This document shows, in pieces, positions 23,801 through 35,055 of a stretch of DNA of 64,000 nt; within the stretch, counting starts at the first letter, position 1; the number at the start of each line of letters is the position of its first letter. The notes beneath the pieces were generated by a model, which saw only the letters and a program-made list of their open reading frames with translations, made no database searches and was not told the DNA's origin. Source of the stretch: Adiantum capillus-veneris (taxonomy: Eukaryota > Streptophyta > Polypodiopsida > Polypodiales > Pteridaceae); contig CM043943.1 in NCBI GenBank assembly GCA_014529385.2, positions 99,940,355 to 100,004,354 of the forward strand, given 5' to 3'. The translations under genes and the position numbers were made by a program.

Positions 23801-24334
23801 ATAGGTTGGACAAGTGGTGGACCTTAACACCCAATCCTTTTTAATACAATGACATAGAGTGGACAAATGGTAAATCTTGAGACCAAACCTATCAAGATAC
23901 TAGGGATACTAGGTTGGACAAGTGGTGGACCTTGAATGTACATCCCCTATGTACAAAATATCATGGGTGTAGGGTGTTTCAATGGAGTCTAGCATATTGG
24001 AGACATGGTGGAGCTTACTTCTCTCCATGTTTCAAGTGGTGGACATTCAATTATTTTCCCATACCTAGTTTAGACAACCCATATACTTTGCAACTCTAAA
24101 GGTTGGACGAGTGGTGGAGCTTTGTTTATTTCGATGTTTTAATGGATCCTAGCTTGGACAAGTGGTGGACCTTGGGAAAAAGTCCCCCCTCTACAACATA
24201 GCTAAGTTTTTGCATGTTTTAATGGAAGAGAGATTTAACAAATGGTGGAGCTTGCTTATCTCCATGTGGATTTTAGAACTAGCTTGGACAAGTGGTGGAG
24301 CTTTGCTTTTCTACTCTTCATAATACAATGACCT
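20870..24334 (+). repeat. Box satellite, well-ordered forward array with a 438-bp monomer
   Basis: The landmark 'AACATATCATGGGCATT' recurs near 20995, 21432, 21871, 22307, 22743, 23302 and 23745, a spacing of 436-443 bp with one 559-bp exception. The monomer at 22219-22656 divides into seven sub-repeats of 50, 101, 53, 55, 80, 49 and 50 bp, each headed by a form of TTGGACAAGTGGTGGA. The last part (24040-24334) switches to the edge unit. Open frames starting MDKWWTLNV repeat with the monomer and stop after 60-100 codons, so they are not taken as genes. Confidence 0.95.
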
Positions 24335-25338
24335 TGTGAAGGATTTGGGGGTGGCCTCTATAACACCTCCATACTCACAAGATATATGAGGAAAAGTAAA
24401 GTAGCTCTCACAAGAGGATAGGATCCAATCTCCACTCACAAACACACTCACCCTTGCATGCACAAAACCCCGCCTACACTCGACTAGCTTCCTTCTATAC
24501 TGTCATAGCCCTAGCTATGATCGGCTGCAGTCAAGGAAGCAAAAAACGCACTAAATTTTGGGAAAACAAAGAAAAATCTATTCACTTTTGTTCATAAACA
24601 CCATACCCTCACACCATCTCAGCAGCCCTTGCATATGCAAGAAGAGGCTTCATAGTCGCTCCCAACGATGTACACAAACCCATCAAAAACCATGCCAATC
24701 ATGAGTTATACAAAAACTTATGATGCTCAGACAAAAAACTCAGAAAAAACCATGTAAAACATGGGGAAACAACCTCCCATTCACAACAATAACAAGGGGC
24801 TTTCACTGCCAAACCTGAGTAGCAGGCACACGCGTACAAGAGAGCTCCACTTCACGCAGCTTCCATCACCAAAACGAGAGAAGAGGGGTGAAAGTGCAGA
24901 GGTCACCACCCATTTTCATGTCCTTCTTGATGAGAGACACTCTCTCCAATCAAGGCTCCAGGCCCTCACACACACACACACGGGCACCTCCACTACACAA
25001 CCCCCACGCACCACCGCAGACTGCAGCAAGAGAGGGTTTCTTCTTCACAGCTGAAAACTCCCACTCACTCATGACCCCAAGCTGATAAATGTTCATTTTT
25101 TCTTCATATTTTTAAATCACTTACTCACACTTTTAAGTCTCGACACTTCTATGTACAAAAACAACAAAACTATGTACCCCGCACAACTGGCACTCATGCA
25201 TAGAGACAGCTGGCACACACCACCTTTGTACACTTTGTACAAGCATGCTTTATTAACATCCAAGAGGTCCAAGAGAACCAAAAAACATCTTGCAAAGACT
25301 TTGGGGAGGTCGGCACCATTTCGCCAAAACACATCACA
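24335..25338 (-). repeat. 3' LTR (element orientation) of the gag-only element
   Basis: This copy begins TGTGAAGGATTTGGGGGTGG and ends AAACACATCACA on the plus strand. It differs from the other LTR by scattered substitutions and small indels, for example an extra AACACACTCA near 24440. Confidence 0.92.
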
Positions 25339-25343
25339 TATTG

Positions 25344-25350
25344 CCCCCCC
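25344..25350 (-). other. Polypurine tract of the gag-only element
   Basis: On the minus strand a run of seven G (in GCTGGGGGGGCAATA) lies five bases before the LTR boundary, the expected site of plus-strand priming. It supports the right-to-left orientation. Confidence 0.65.
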
Positions 25351-25455
25351 AGCAAGCATGGAACACTTTCATGTGTTTCATGTGCATACTTTCACATCAT
25401 TGTAAACATTCTCCTATTTTTCATGCCATAAAAGACCCAAAATATAAGATAAGAG

Positions 25456-27351
25456 CTAAAATAACATAGATTCTCTTACCATCCACCTCCATGTTGCATC
25501 CAATAAACATATGCATAACATAGTAGGAGCTTCTCCCACCGAAGCAAAATCCCATATGCTATTGACACGAGACATTTGTCTTTTCCCTCTATCATACACA
25601 TAATTTTGCATTGAATCCAAGCCAACAATTTCATGCTTCAACTCATACAAATCACTGATTTCAAATATATCCATCAAAGCTTCTACATTCTCAACCATAA
25701 TTTGTCTAATCAAGACATTCAAAGTGTCCTTGCATGCCAAACCACAAAAGAGTACTTTCTCTTGCCCATCACAGTTAAGACCATTAGGCATGACATCATC
25801 CAGGTTGGAAAACATATCAAAGACACTAGCACAAAGCATATGACCATCCATATCATCAAGATTTCCAAAGCAAAGACCCTCTTTCATTAGCCTCAAAACT
25901 TCCTCTAATATTCTCTCGTGGTTGACATTAGAGCTTCCAACAATAAGTAGCTCACCAAGCAAGTCACTAACAGATATACCATCATCAAGGACCACATCAT
26001 CATGCAAAAATTTAGGCTGAAAATCAACATTCAAAGTATCCAAGTCATTACGTTTAAGCTCGACATGGGACTCCATAGAACCTTGTGCAACACAACCGTC
26101 CACACGATCGACAACCATATGCATATCATCAAACATGCCACAAGTGGAAACAAAGTCTTGGATATCAGTCACCTCATCCTCACCAATGGGTTCTTTGGTG
26201 AAACTAAATGAATCCATATTGACCTCATTAACATCCAAGTGATAATCCAAATCACCAAAAGCATTTACATCATCATTGGCAGCCATAGGTAACTCATCAA
26301 GCAACCCAGGAGTAGAGGCATAGTCTTCATCATCAACCACAAGAGTAGCATGAGATTCTTGTAGACCATGAAATTCAACCACATCAGCATCCTCATACTC
26401 AAGAGGAGAGTCTATACAACCCTCATCACATACATCATACATTATAGATGCTCCCACAACTTCGCATACCAAAGCATTTTCATCAAATAAGCCATATGTA
26501 GACACATAATCTCCATCCACATCAACATCACTCTTAACCATGGGATTCAAACTATTTTTCAAAGCAAAAAAATCAGCATCTCCAACATCAAGAGAAGAAT
26601 CCATAGCATTGTTTATGTCTACATCATAAGCATTCACCACATGTATGTCATTTTCTTCCACGTGATCACATGCTACTACATTTGCATGCTTTGTTTCCTC
26701 CTCATCAATAGAAAGTGGCTTCTCAAGTTCATGACCATTTTCAACAACCTTATACAGTAAATCAATCAAGTGCAGATCCTCTATCTTCGGTGGCGCATCC
26801 AAACCTACCATAAGCCTTATCTTCCTCTCTTTGTTGTAGGCAACCTGTAGTGCTTCTTTCATGCTTTTTGGATTCTTCAATTCCACATGTGAACGCAAGG
26901 TAGGTTTCAACTTGCTTATCAACATTTTCAACCTCTCAAATTGCATGTGTGTACCATGTAACCCTTTCACTGACATCACATTAGCATACTTCACACACTT
27001 TTCCCATTACATCCATACATCATTGAACCTCTTCCAAAAGCAAGAAACAAACTCATCTTCGCGCATAGATAAGCTCTTCACCCTTGACCAAGCTTCATTT
27101 GGAGTTGGCATCACTACATATCTTTGAAGAAATAATGCTTCCAAGAGTGACCAACAACTCTTATTTGCATCATTCAAGTTCTTATACCACACATAAGCAT
27201 CACCCTCAAGCAAGAGAGGAAACATATGCAACCATTCTTCTTCACAATCATTTCCTGTCAGTAAACATTGCAATTGTACCTGTCTCAAGAACCTTCTCGG
27301 CTCCTTATCATCTTCACCTGTAAAACTTGGAGAACTCAACCGGAGAGCCAA
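25456..27351 (-). pseudogene. Gag of the non-autonomous LTR element, with one internal stop
   Basis: The minus-strand frame opens with a retrotransposon gag domain: SFTGEDDKEPRRFLRQVQ, WLHMFPLLLEGDAYVWYKNL, FVSCFWKRFNDVW. A TAA at 27007-27009 interrupts it, and the same frame continues WEKCVKYANVM, then a gag-like C-terminal helix (LKPTLRSHVEL, MKEALQVAYNKERKIR). About 430 residues of highly acidic sequence follow (many Asp/Val/Glu, repeated 'STxGLxDE' and 'HV' phrases) with no zinc knuckle. There is no ATG at the start; the frame runs back to near the LTR, with TTG where translation might begin. A host gene is unlikely because the frame is enclosed by LTRs. Confidence 0.82.
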
Positions 27352-27362
27352 AATAGATCCTC

Positions 27363-27377
27363 AGAAAGGGGGAACCA
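27363..27377 (-). other. Candidate primer-binding site of the gag-only element
   Basis: On the minus strand, TGGTTCCCCCTTTC begins five bases after the LTR end. It starts with the TGG expected from a tRNA CCA end, but I cannot match the rest to a specific tRNA by eye. Confidence 0.4.
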
Positions 27378-27382
27378 AAACA

Positions 27383-28385
27383 TGTGAAGGATTTGGGGGT
27401 GGCCTCTATAACACTTCCATACTCACAAGATATATGAGGAAAAGTAAAGTAGCTCTCACAAGAGGATAGAATCCAATCTCCACTCACCCTTGCATGCACA
27501 AAACCCCGCCTACACTCAACTAGCTTCCTTCTATACTGTCATAGCCCTAGCTATGATCAATTGTAGTCAAGGAAGCAAAAAAGGCACTAAATTTTGGGAA
27601 AAAAAACCAATTAAAACAAAGAAAAATCTCTACACTTTTTTTCATAAACACCATACCCTCACACCATCTCAGCAGCCCTTGCATATGCAAGAAGGGGCTT
27701 CATAGTCGCTCCCAACCATGCACACAAACCCATCAAAAACCATGCCAATCATGAGTTATACAAAAACTCATGATGCTCAGCCAAAAAATTCAGAAAAAAC
27801 CATGGAAAACATGGGGAAACAACCTCCCATTCACAACAATAACAAGGGGCTTTCACTACCAAACCTGAGTAGCAGGCACATGCGTACAAGAGAGCTCCAC
27901 TTCACGCAGCTTCCATCACCAAAACGAGAGAAGAGGGGTGAAAGTGCAGAGGTCACCACCCATGTTCATGGACTTCTTGATGAGAGACACACTCTCCAAT
28001 CAAGGCTCCAGGCCCTCGCACACACACACGGGCACCTCCACTACACAAACCCCACGCACCACCGCAGATGCAGCAAGAGAGGCTTTCTTCTTCACAGCTG
28101 AAAACTCCCACTCACTCACGACCCCAAGCTGATAAAATTTCAGTTTTTCTTCATATTTTTAAAGCACTTACTCACACTTTTAAGTCTCGACACTTCTATA
28201 TACAAAAACAACAAAACTATGTACCCCGCACAACTGGCATGCATGCATAGAGACAGCTGGCACACACCACCTTTGTACACTTTGTACAAGCATGCTTTAT
28301 TAACATCCAAGAGATCTAAGAGAGCCAAAAAAAATCTCGCAAAGGCTTTGGGGTGGTTCGCACCATTTCGCCAAAACACGTCACA
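27383..28385 (-). repeat. 5' LTR (element orientation) of the gag-only element
   Basis: This LTR starts TGTGAAGGATTTGGGGGTGG and ends AAACACGTCACA on the plus strand. Frames such as MGKQPPIHNNNKG appear in both LTRs on the plus strand and are not taken as genes. Confidence 0.92.
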
Positions 28386-28620
28386 ACGTATAGGTTGGTT
28401 ACATGGTGAATCTTAAGGCCAAACCTCCCATCTTACAAGAGATGATAGGTTGGACAAGTGGTCAACCTTCTATCATTTCTCCATGCCTATAATTAGACAA
28501 TTAGTAGAACTAGCATCTTTCTATGTTGTCTAGAGCTGAGCTTGGACAAGTAGTGGACCTTGCTACTCTCTTCCCTTGGTTTATTACTTTGAAGACTCAT
28601 TATATATACTTTCTTAGATC
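28386..28620 (+). repeat. Right half of the satellite edge unit
   Basis: This segment continues the unit interrupted at 24334 and aligns with 18784-19020, ending in the same CATTATATATACTTTCTTAG phrase. It is the last forward-oriented satellite sequence before the array reverses. Confidence 0.85.
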
Positions 28621-29561
28621 TATATACTTACTCATTAGTTAGGTTACAAGTAGGTATGTAATTTGTTAGCCTCAAGGGACTTTGAATATTGAATAGTAAG
28701 AAAGTCAAGTGCTGGTTTGAAGATCTTTTGCTTATCTAAACTAGACTCTAACTCAATAATATGTTTCTTAAGTTCCACAAATTGTCCTATCTAGGCTCCA
28801 AAAGAGTCTTAACTGGTTTGTGCTAGATTCTAACTTCCTTGATGGGGTAGAATCCTATAAAAATGAGGCACTATAAGTTTTACCTTAGCTCAAATGGATT
28901 TTCACTTAAACTAGACTGCAATTTGGCACTCTAGTATCTTTGTCTCGATGGAGTTTAACACTAGATACATAGTAGTGGTATTTAAGCTTCATGTCTCTTC
29001 ACTTGATCGAGATATGAGACCATACTTTCAAGGTCACCACTTGTCTTACCTAAAGACCAATGTGAGACATGGGAGCAAGAAAGCCACGTGATATTGTTTT
29101 AAGGACTATTACATAGACAATCAATAACTTAAGTAAAGCAAAAAAGACTTGGATCTTTCACAATTAATAACTTAAGTAAAGCCAAAAAGACTTGGATCTT
29201 TGACAGTTTTTTTCAAACTACAAAACCACAATCTAATGCTAACAAAACTATAAATCACAATTGAAAGTTTTGAGCAAGAAAAAGATCAGCAATCTTAATA
29301 ATAAGGATACTTTCATTTCATTTGATGATTACAAATTAAAAGAAAATGTCTCAAGAAATTGATAAACAAAAAATGTAGGTGATTGCTTCATTATTTTGAG
29401 GAAAAATATCAAAATCTCTATTGATTGAGCTCCATCTAGTAATATCCTTTATAAGATCCTACCGGAATTAAAAAAAACATTTGTTACATACCATGCACAT
29501 GAGTGTTCAAGCATGTGTATCAAGAATATATGACATGTCACTAGTACCTTAGGGTTGGTTT
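28621..29561. other. Spacer without a gene; one 43-bp tandem duplication
   Basis: No coding motif is seen. A 43-bp unit (AATAACTTAAGTAAAGC, then AAAAGACTTGGATCTTT) is present twice at about 29123-29206. Confidence 0.6.
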
Positions 29562-30234
29562 CTATCTAGCCTTAGAAGATTGTTCTTTGTGGTGGAAAAA
29601 TGCAATTGTTTGCTGGTGAAATACATCCCTTGTAAGGAGAGTCATCAATAAGCATTGTTCTTTGTGGATCACATTCAAACCCCATGGAGATTTTGGCGAG
29701 AGGCTTGAACATTTCCTCAATGTTTGGATTGTTGGTTCTAAACAATTTCTGAGTTTCAGCGGTGTAGCAAACATTTTGAGACCAAATTGCAATGAAAGGC
29801 AATGTATCCTTAGCTATTTTGTTTAGTGCTCCAAGGATTTGATACACATTATTCCTAGTAGTTGTCGACCAAATTGCAACATTAAACCTCTATAAAATAG
29901 TCTTCAAGAATTGGATGCAACCTAGCCTGAGTATAATATATCTTTTTGAATCCATTTTCACTGAGTTGTGGTGTGAGGATGGTTGAGGGGAACGTTTCAA
30001 CAATAGACCATTTAAATCCAATATAACTGTAAGCATGGATTCCTCAACATCTACACTACATGAAGTAGTAGCAATTGACAATAGCTCGTGAGTGGACTTT
30101 TCAGTCTCTTTTGATGTATGTTGCATTTTTGAAGCATCGATTTCTTGGTTCTCATTATTGCAAGCTTTCTCAAGTTGCACAACACTAGACTCTAGTATAA
30201 AAATATCATCCATCTTGGACACTTCAGAAACCAT
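29562..30234 (-). pseudogene. FCP1-like (NIF-domain) HAD phosphatase pseudogene, copy 2
   Basis: A single minus-strand frame carries an FCP1-like domain: TVILDLNGLLLKR (signature region, Asp-Leu-Asn-Gly), RYIILRLGCIQFLKTIL, a TAG stop at 29890-29892, then RFNVAIWSTTTRNNVYQILG, IAIWSQNVC, and RTMLIDDSPYKGCISPANNC with the DD motif, followed by IFPP. It stops at about 29572 before the C-terminal part. About 60 residues before the signature are Ser/Glu-rich. Plant proteins with the DLNG form of the signature exist, so that change may be ancestral rather than decay. Apart from the single stop the domain is well kept, better than copy 1. Pseudogene status rests on the stop and the truncated end; an intron across the stop is not excluded. 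Confidence 0.78.
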
Positions 30235-30874
30235 AGAATCTATGGATTCTATAGTTGTTGACTGACCATAGGAGCATTATCTATCCTAGTTTGTGAATCT
30301 AAGAAAACACACACACAAATGGTATCTCAAAACCACTAGAATTTAATTCACCATATTTACATGTAGAACTCCTAGTAAGAAATTTATTTAAGGTAAAATT
30401 GTTGTTAGAATCCTTGCAACCATTTTCAGCATTCGTACACAAAAAACCACTTGTCTAAAATACAATCTACTAACTCGACATTTTCCATCCTACACTTTAT
30501 TAAAGATGAGTACTTAAAGTGAAAAATAAAAGCCACAACTTGCTGAGGAAACATGGATACAAGGTCCACCAAATGTCCAACCTAGACTACAAGCAAACAA
30601 TTAGAGATTTGGCTTAGATTTGGATTCAAAGGCCACCACTTATTCAAGTAAGATAACTCCACTTGTTTAAGACAATAATGTTTGAATCCCCACCGCTTGT
30701 CCAACCTATACATTGAGTAAATTTTGGTAAGGTTTATCACAAATCTAGAGTAGAATCAAGATTCTATGGCCAAGGTAATAAAATAAGTTAGACAACACAC
30801 AAAGAATAAGAGCACTCTAGATTCTTGTTGAGCATAAACTAAACAATAATCAAATGTTACATTCACTTGAGATT
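30235..30874. other. Spacer with a short reversed satellite fragment
   Basis: No gene is seen. At about 30555-30720 phrases such as AAGGTCCACCAAATGTCCAA and CCACCGCTTGTCCAACCTA mark the first satellite pieces in reverse orientation. Confidence 0.6.
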
Positions 30875-31429
30875 TCATCCATGAAAGATGAAAATGATGT
30901 ATGTACTTGTACAATACTTTACAATGTTAAGTAAAGTCATAGTTAGCAAACAACTCTTCTCTTGCTTCAACTTGACAATAGTCTCAATACATACATGGCC
31001 ATATTCTTCTAACTTGATGTGTGAATATGTGCATTTATGCCAAGGTGCAAAATTTGGATCAAATGTATAGAGTACGTTGGGAAAGACATTTGTACTGTGA
31101 GAACTATTATATAGCTCGATGTTTCCTTCTTCTACACAACCAATAATGTATGATTGATCTTCCTCTTCTTCTATGTTTGGATCCTCTAGAAGAGAATATT
31201 TAGAAGCTCTTAGAAATATTTTGCATATCTTTTTCCAGTCTTGAAATCTATACTTATGCCCTCCATAGTTTAGAATAGTCACACCACTTTCCAGGGTAGT
31301 ATGCACAAATAGCCCATAACCAGCTCCTTGAACACATGAAAGTCGCACTTCAAAATCCACACCGTTAATATGGAAAATAACATCTTTGGGAATAGGAAAA
31401 GTTGGTGTCCCAAAAGGATCTTCATGCAA
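30875..31429 (-). pseudogene. SET-domain gene fragment
   Basis: The 184-codon minus-strand frame starting with ATG at 31429 has a SET N-terminal block, VRLSCVQGAGYGLFVHTTLE then GVTILNYGG. Later come SYIIGCVEEGNIELYNSS and VFPNVLYTFDP, in the position of the N-H-S-C/P-N substrate-binding region, followed by HVCIETIVKLKQEK. In the next frame the sequence continues EELFANYDF, the usual 'EEL...Y' end of SET domains, so there is a one-base frameshift near 30955-30962. SET proteins are lysine methyltransferases, often of histones. No pre-SET or PHD domain is seen. The N-terminal codons lie within a 483-bp unit that is repeated twice upstream. Confidence 0.68.
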
Positions 31430-32828
31430 ATCATAGTGTGAAATACATCTAGTTTTTATATCACAACTCCTTTGTGTCTAGCAAAAGAAGAAAATATTAT
31501 GCATAAAATAATGACAAGATCAAAGAAAGATATCATTATTTTATAGTCCAATAGGTCCATCGTATGGAAGAATTAGAGTGCCTCTTACATGGTGCCTCCA
31601 AGGTTTCCAAAAAATAAAATCATTGAAAAAAAAGGCGACTGTGTCTCCAATCTACTGCCCATTTGACGCATAGAGAGAACCAAGGTCCACCACTTGTCCA
31701 AGCTAGACATGGAGCATTGACACAAGGTACAACACTTATCCAGAACCCTATAGTATATGTGGTAACATGGGATACATTGATGCAACAAAAGTAGTCTAGC
31801 CTCCTCATGCATCTCTTTTTTCTTGTAGCCCAAAGGGATTAGTTTCGAGGTCTATGAAAATTACATCTTTGGGAATAGGAAAAGTTGGTGTCCCGAAAGG
31901 ATCTTCATGCAAATCATAGTGTGAAATACATCTAGTTTTTATATCACAACTCCTTTGTGTCTAGCAAAAGAAGAAAATATTATGCATAAAATAATGACAA
32001 GATCAAAGAAAGATATCATTATTTTATAGTCCAATAGGTCCATCGTATGGAAGAATTAGAGTGCCTCTTACATGGTGCCTCCAAGGTTTCCAAAAAATAA
32101 AATCATTGAAAAAAAAGGCGACTGTGTCTCCAATCTACTGCCCATTTGACGCATAGAGAGAACCAAGGTCCACCACTTGTCCAAGCTAGACATGGAGCAT
32201 TGACACAAGGTACAACACTTATCCAGAACCCTATAGTATATGTGGTAACATGGGATACATTGATGCAACAAAAGTAGTCTAGCCTCCTCATGCATCTCTT
32301 TTTTCTTGTAGCCCAAAGGGATTAGTTTCGAGGTCTATGAAAATTACATCTTTGGGAATAGGAAAAGTTGGTGTCCCGAAAGGATCTTCATGCAAATCAT
32401 AGTGTGAAATACATCTAGTTTTTATGTCACTTAACTCCTTTGTGTCTGGCAAAAGAAGAAAATATTATGCATAAAATAATGACAAGATCAAAGAAAGATA
32501 TCATTATTTTATAGTCCAATAGGTCCATTGTATGGAAGACTTAGAGTGCCTCTTACATGGTGCCTCCAAGGTTTCCAAAAAATAAAATCATTGTAAAAAT
32601 AAGGCCACCGTGTCTCCAATCTATTTCCCATTTGACGCATAGAGAGAACCAAGTTCCACCACTTGTCCAAGCTACACATGGAGCATTGACACAAGGTACA
32701 ACACTTATCCAAGAACCCTATAGTATATGTGGTAACATGGGATACGTTGATGCAACAAAAGAATTCTAGCCTCCTCATGCATCTCTTTTTTCTTGTAGCC
32801 CAGAGGGATTAGTTTCAAGGTCTATCAC
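31380..32828 (-). repeat. Three tandem copies of a 483-bp unit
   Basis: Copies start at 31380, 31863 and 32346 (ACATCTTTGGGAATAGG). The first two are nearly identical; the third is more diverged (for example TTAACTCC for AACTCC near 32434). Each contains the codons for the first residues of the SET fragment (MHEDPFGTPTFP region), its upstream sequence, and a short piece of the reversed box satellite (GTCCACCACTTGTCCAAGC). Identical 82-codon frames at 31585-31833 and 32068-32316 are by-products. Confidence 0.93.
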
Positions 32829-34500
32829 TAGTCAAAAACTACATATAGAAAATTGATACAAGGTTCCACCACATGTGAAACCTATCATCTCTAGTAGCAT
32901 GGATGGTTTGATATCAAGGTTCACCACTTGTCCAAACTTGGCTTGTTGTTGATATCTGGAGGTAATCAAGGGTCCTCCACTTGTCCAAGTTAGGAATATA
33001 AAACAATTTCAAGGTCCACCATGTGTACAACATATGATTGATTATAGCATACATGGTCTTATTTCATGGGCCACCATCTTCTCTCCAACATGTGTCCAAC
33101 CTCGGCTCCATTGAAGCATGGAGAGAAGCAAGGTCCACCACTTATCAAAGCTATTATTTTCTCCCAGTGCTTTCAAAACCCATGATACGTTGTACATGGG
33201 GGGAAGGGGGGGGGTTTCTTGTTTCAAGGTCCACAACTTGGCTAAGATGGGATCCATTGAAACATGAAGAGAAGAAAGATCTACCATTTGTCCAAGCTAG
33301 GTGCCATTGAAACATGAAAACCCCATAATATGTTGTATACGGGGGGTGTTTTTCAAGGTCCACCACTTGTCTAAGCTATAATCCATTGGAACATGGAGAG
33401 AAGAAAATATCCACCACTTTTCTAAGCTAGGATCCATTGAAACATGGAGAGAAGCAAGCTCCATTGTTTGTCTAAGCCAGGATCCATTGGAACATGGAGA
33501 GAACAAGCTCCACCACTTGCCTAATATTGCATAGAGATTTTGGTTTGAAGGTCCACCATTTGTCCAACCTTGCCTTCATGTATGGAGATAATCAAGGGTG
33601 CAATGCTTCTCTAAGCTAGGGACATAAAAGAGTTGCAAGGTCCACTACATATACGATCTATGATGGGTTGTAGCATGGGAGGTTTCATTTTTTTAAGGTT
33701 GACCACTTCTCTAGCTCTGCTTGTCCAACCTCAGATCCATTGAAGCATGGAGAAGAAAGGTCTACCAACTCTCCAAAATAGGCAATAAAATCTCTATAAA
33801 ACCCATGAATTGTTAATATATGCTATGCGGTGGATTTTTGTTTGAAGGTTTACTCCTTATACAAGCTAGTATCCATTGAAGCATGGAAATAAGTAAGATA
33901 TATCTCTAGTCAAAGATAGGATCCATTGAAAAATAGAGAGAATCAAGGTCCACCACTTGTCCAAGCTATGCATGGGTAATTTATATACGGACCACTACGT
34001 TTTCACCTATACTATGCTCTATCATGGATGGTTTCATATCCCACCAATTTTCCAACCTATTTAATATGTTGTATTATGGGGGTTTGGTTTCAAGGTACTT
34101 CACTTGTCTAAGGTGGGTTCCATTGAAGCATGGAGAGAAACAATGTCTACCACTTGTCCAAAATATGCTCCTTTGAAACATAAAAGCAAGGTCCACCACT
34201 TGTTCAAGCTAATGTTTCTCTCCATTGAAGCATGGAGAGAAACAAGGTCTACCACCTGTCCAAAATATGCTCCATTGAAACATAAAAGCAAGATTCACCA
34301 CTTGTCCAAGCTAATGTAACAAATGGGTGTTGGTTACAAGGTGTACCACACTTGTCTTAACTAGCCTCCATGCAAGGTCCACCACATGTACAAGTTATAT
34401 GAGCTTGGTTTGAAGGTATACCACACCTCTTGAAATTAGGATCCATGTAAGGTCCACCTTTTGTCAAGGTTTGCCTTTAGTGAGTACTAAAACTAAGTAA
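32829..34500 (-). repeat. Box satellite, diverged reverse array
   Basis: Sub-repeats such as CAAGGTCCACCACTTGTC and CCATTGAAACATGGAGAGAA occur throughout, reading on the minus strand. Order is irregular, as in the 17.4-19.1 kb part. At about 34115-34305 a roughly 100-bp unit with ACCACTTGTCCAAAATATGC is present twice. Confidence 0.85.
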
Positions 34501-35055
34501 ATTGCAGTACTTAAATACCTTTCCAAGGTCATCAAGATTTTGGTCTCTAAGGACACCACCACATGTCTAATCTATTCTCTAATTGATTACATATGCTAGT
34601 TCTCAAAGTCCAAACATAAGCTCCCTTCTAGCAAGGATAGTTTAAATTTAGGCTCCAACACCTGTCTAAGCTAGGTTCAATATATGAAGCATCACCATTT
34701 AACCATGCTAGGATCTAATGTAGTCTATCAAGGGGGTATTGATAAAAATTCCAAAACTTATTGAGTTCAAGCTCTTAAGTAATCAAGTCTTTGTGAGCAT
34801 TAGATGTTATAGTTTTAGTCTAAAGATCCACCGTTCAAAAACTCAAGTAATTTACTATGTACATTCAAACCTTGAATGCTTGAGATAAAAAATACAAACT
34901 CAATCAATACTCTATAAAGCAAAATCTAACATTAAGAGTATCAAATCAGCAAACAAGAAACACTAACATGCACAAGAAGCTCAAAACATACGTGTCTCCA
35001 TTTCCAAAAAGTCCTCCATTGACAGAGGATGTTGTGGTTGTTCTTATTCTTCTCT
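34501..35055. other. No gene seen
   Basis: AT-rich stretch with a few satellite-like words (near 34545-34720) between the diverged array and the broken gene at 35056-36110. Confidence 0.5.

Larger units (their letters stand above)
24335..28385 (-). mobile_element. Gag-only LTR retrotransposon inserted in the satellite
   Basis: Two directly repeated LTRs of 1004 and 1003 bp (24335-25338 and 27383-28385) flank a 2.0-kb interior whose only coding content is a minus-strand gag. The element therefore reads right to left. The satellite edge unit is split at the insertion: it stops at ...ACAATGACCT before 24335 and resumes with ACGTATAGGTTGG at 28386; an uninterrupted copy at about 18778 reads ACAATGACGTATAGG. 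The target duplication is short and altered (ACCT on the left, ACGT on the right). No protease, reverse transcriptase or integrase is present, so movement would need another element's enzymes. Confidence 0.9.

Noticed and set aside
24761-25085. Frames MGKQPPIHNNNKG and relatives at 24.8 and 27.8 kb
   Set aside because: They lie inside the LTRs on the strand opposite to Gag, have no known motif and are shifted between the two LTRs.
25456-26994. A 512-codon frame that could be read as a host acidic protein
   Set aside because: It is in frame with the gag domain just upstream across one TAA and lies between two LTRs, so it is the C-terminal part of an element Gag.
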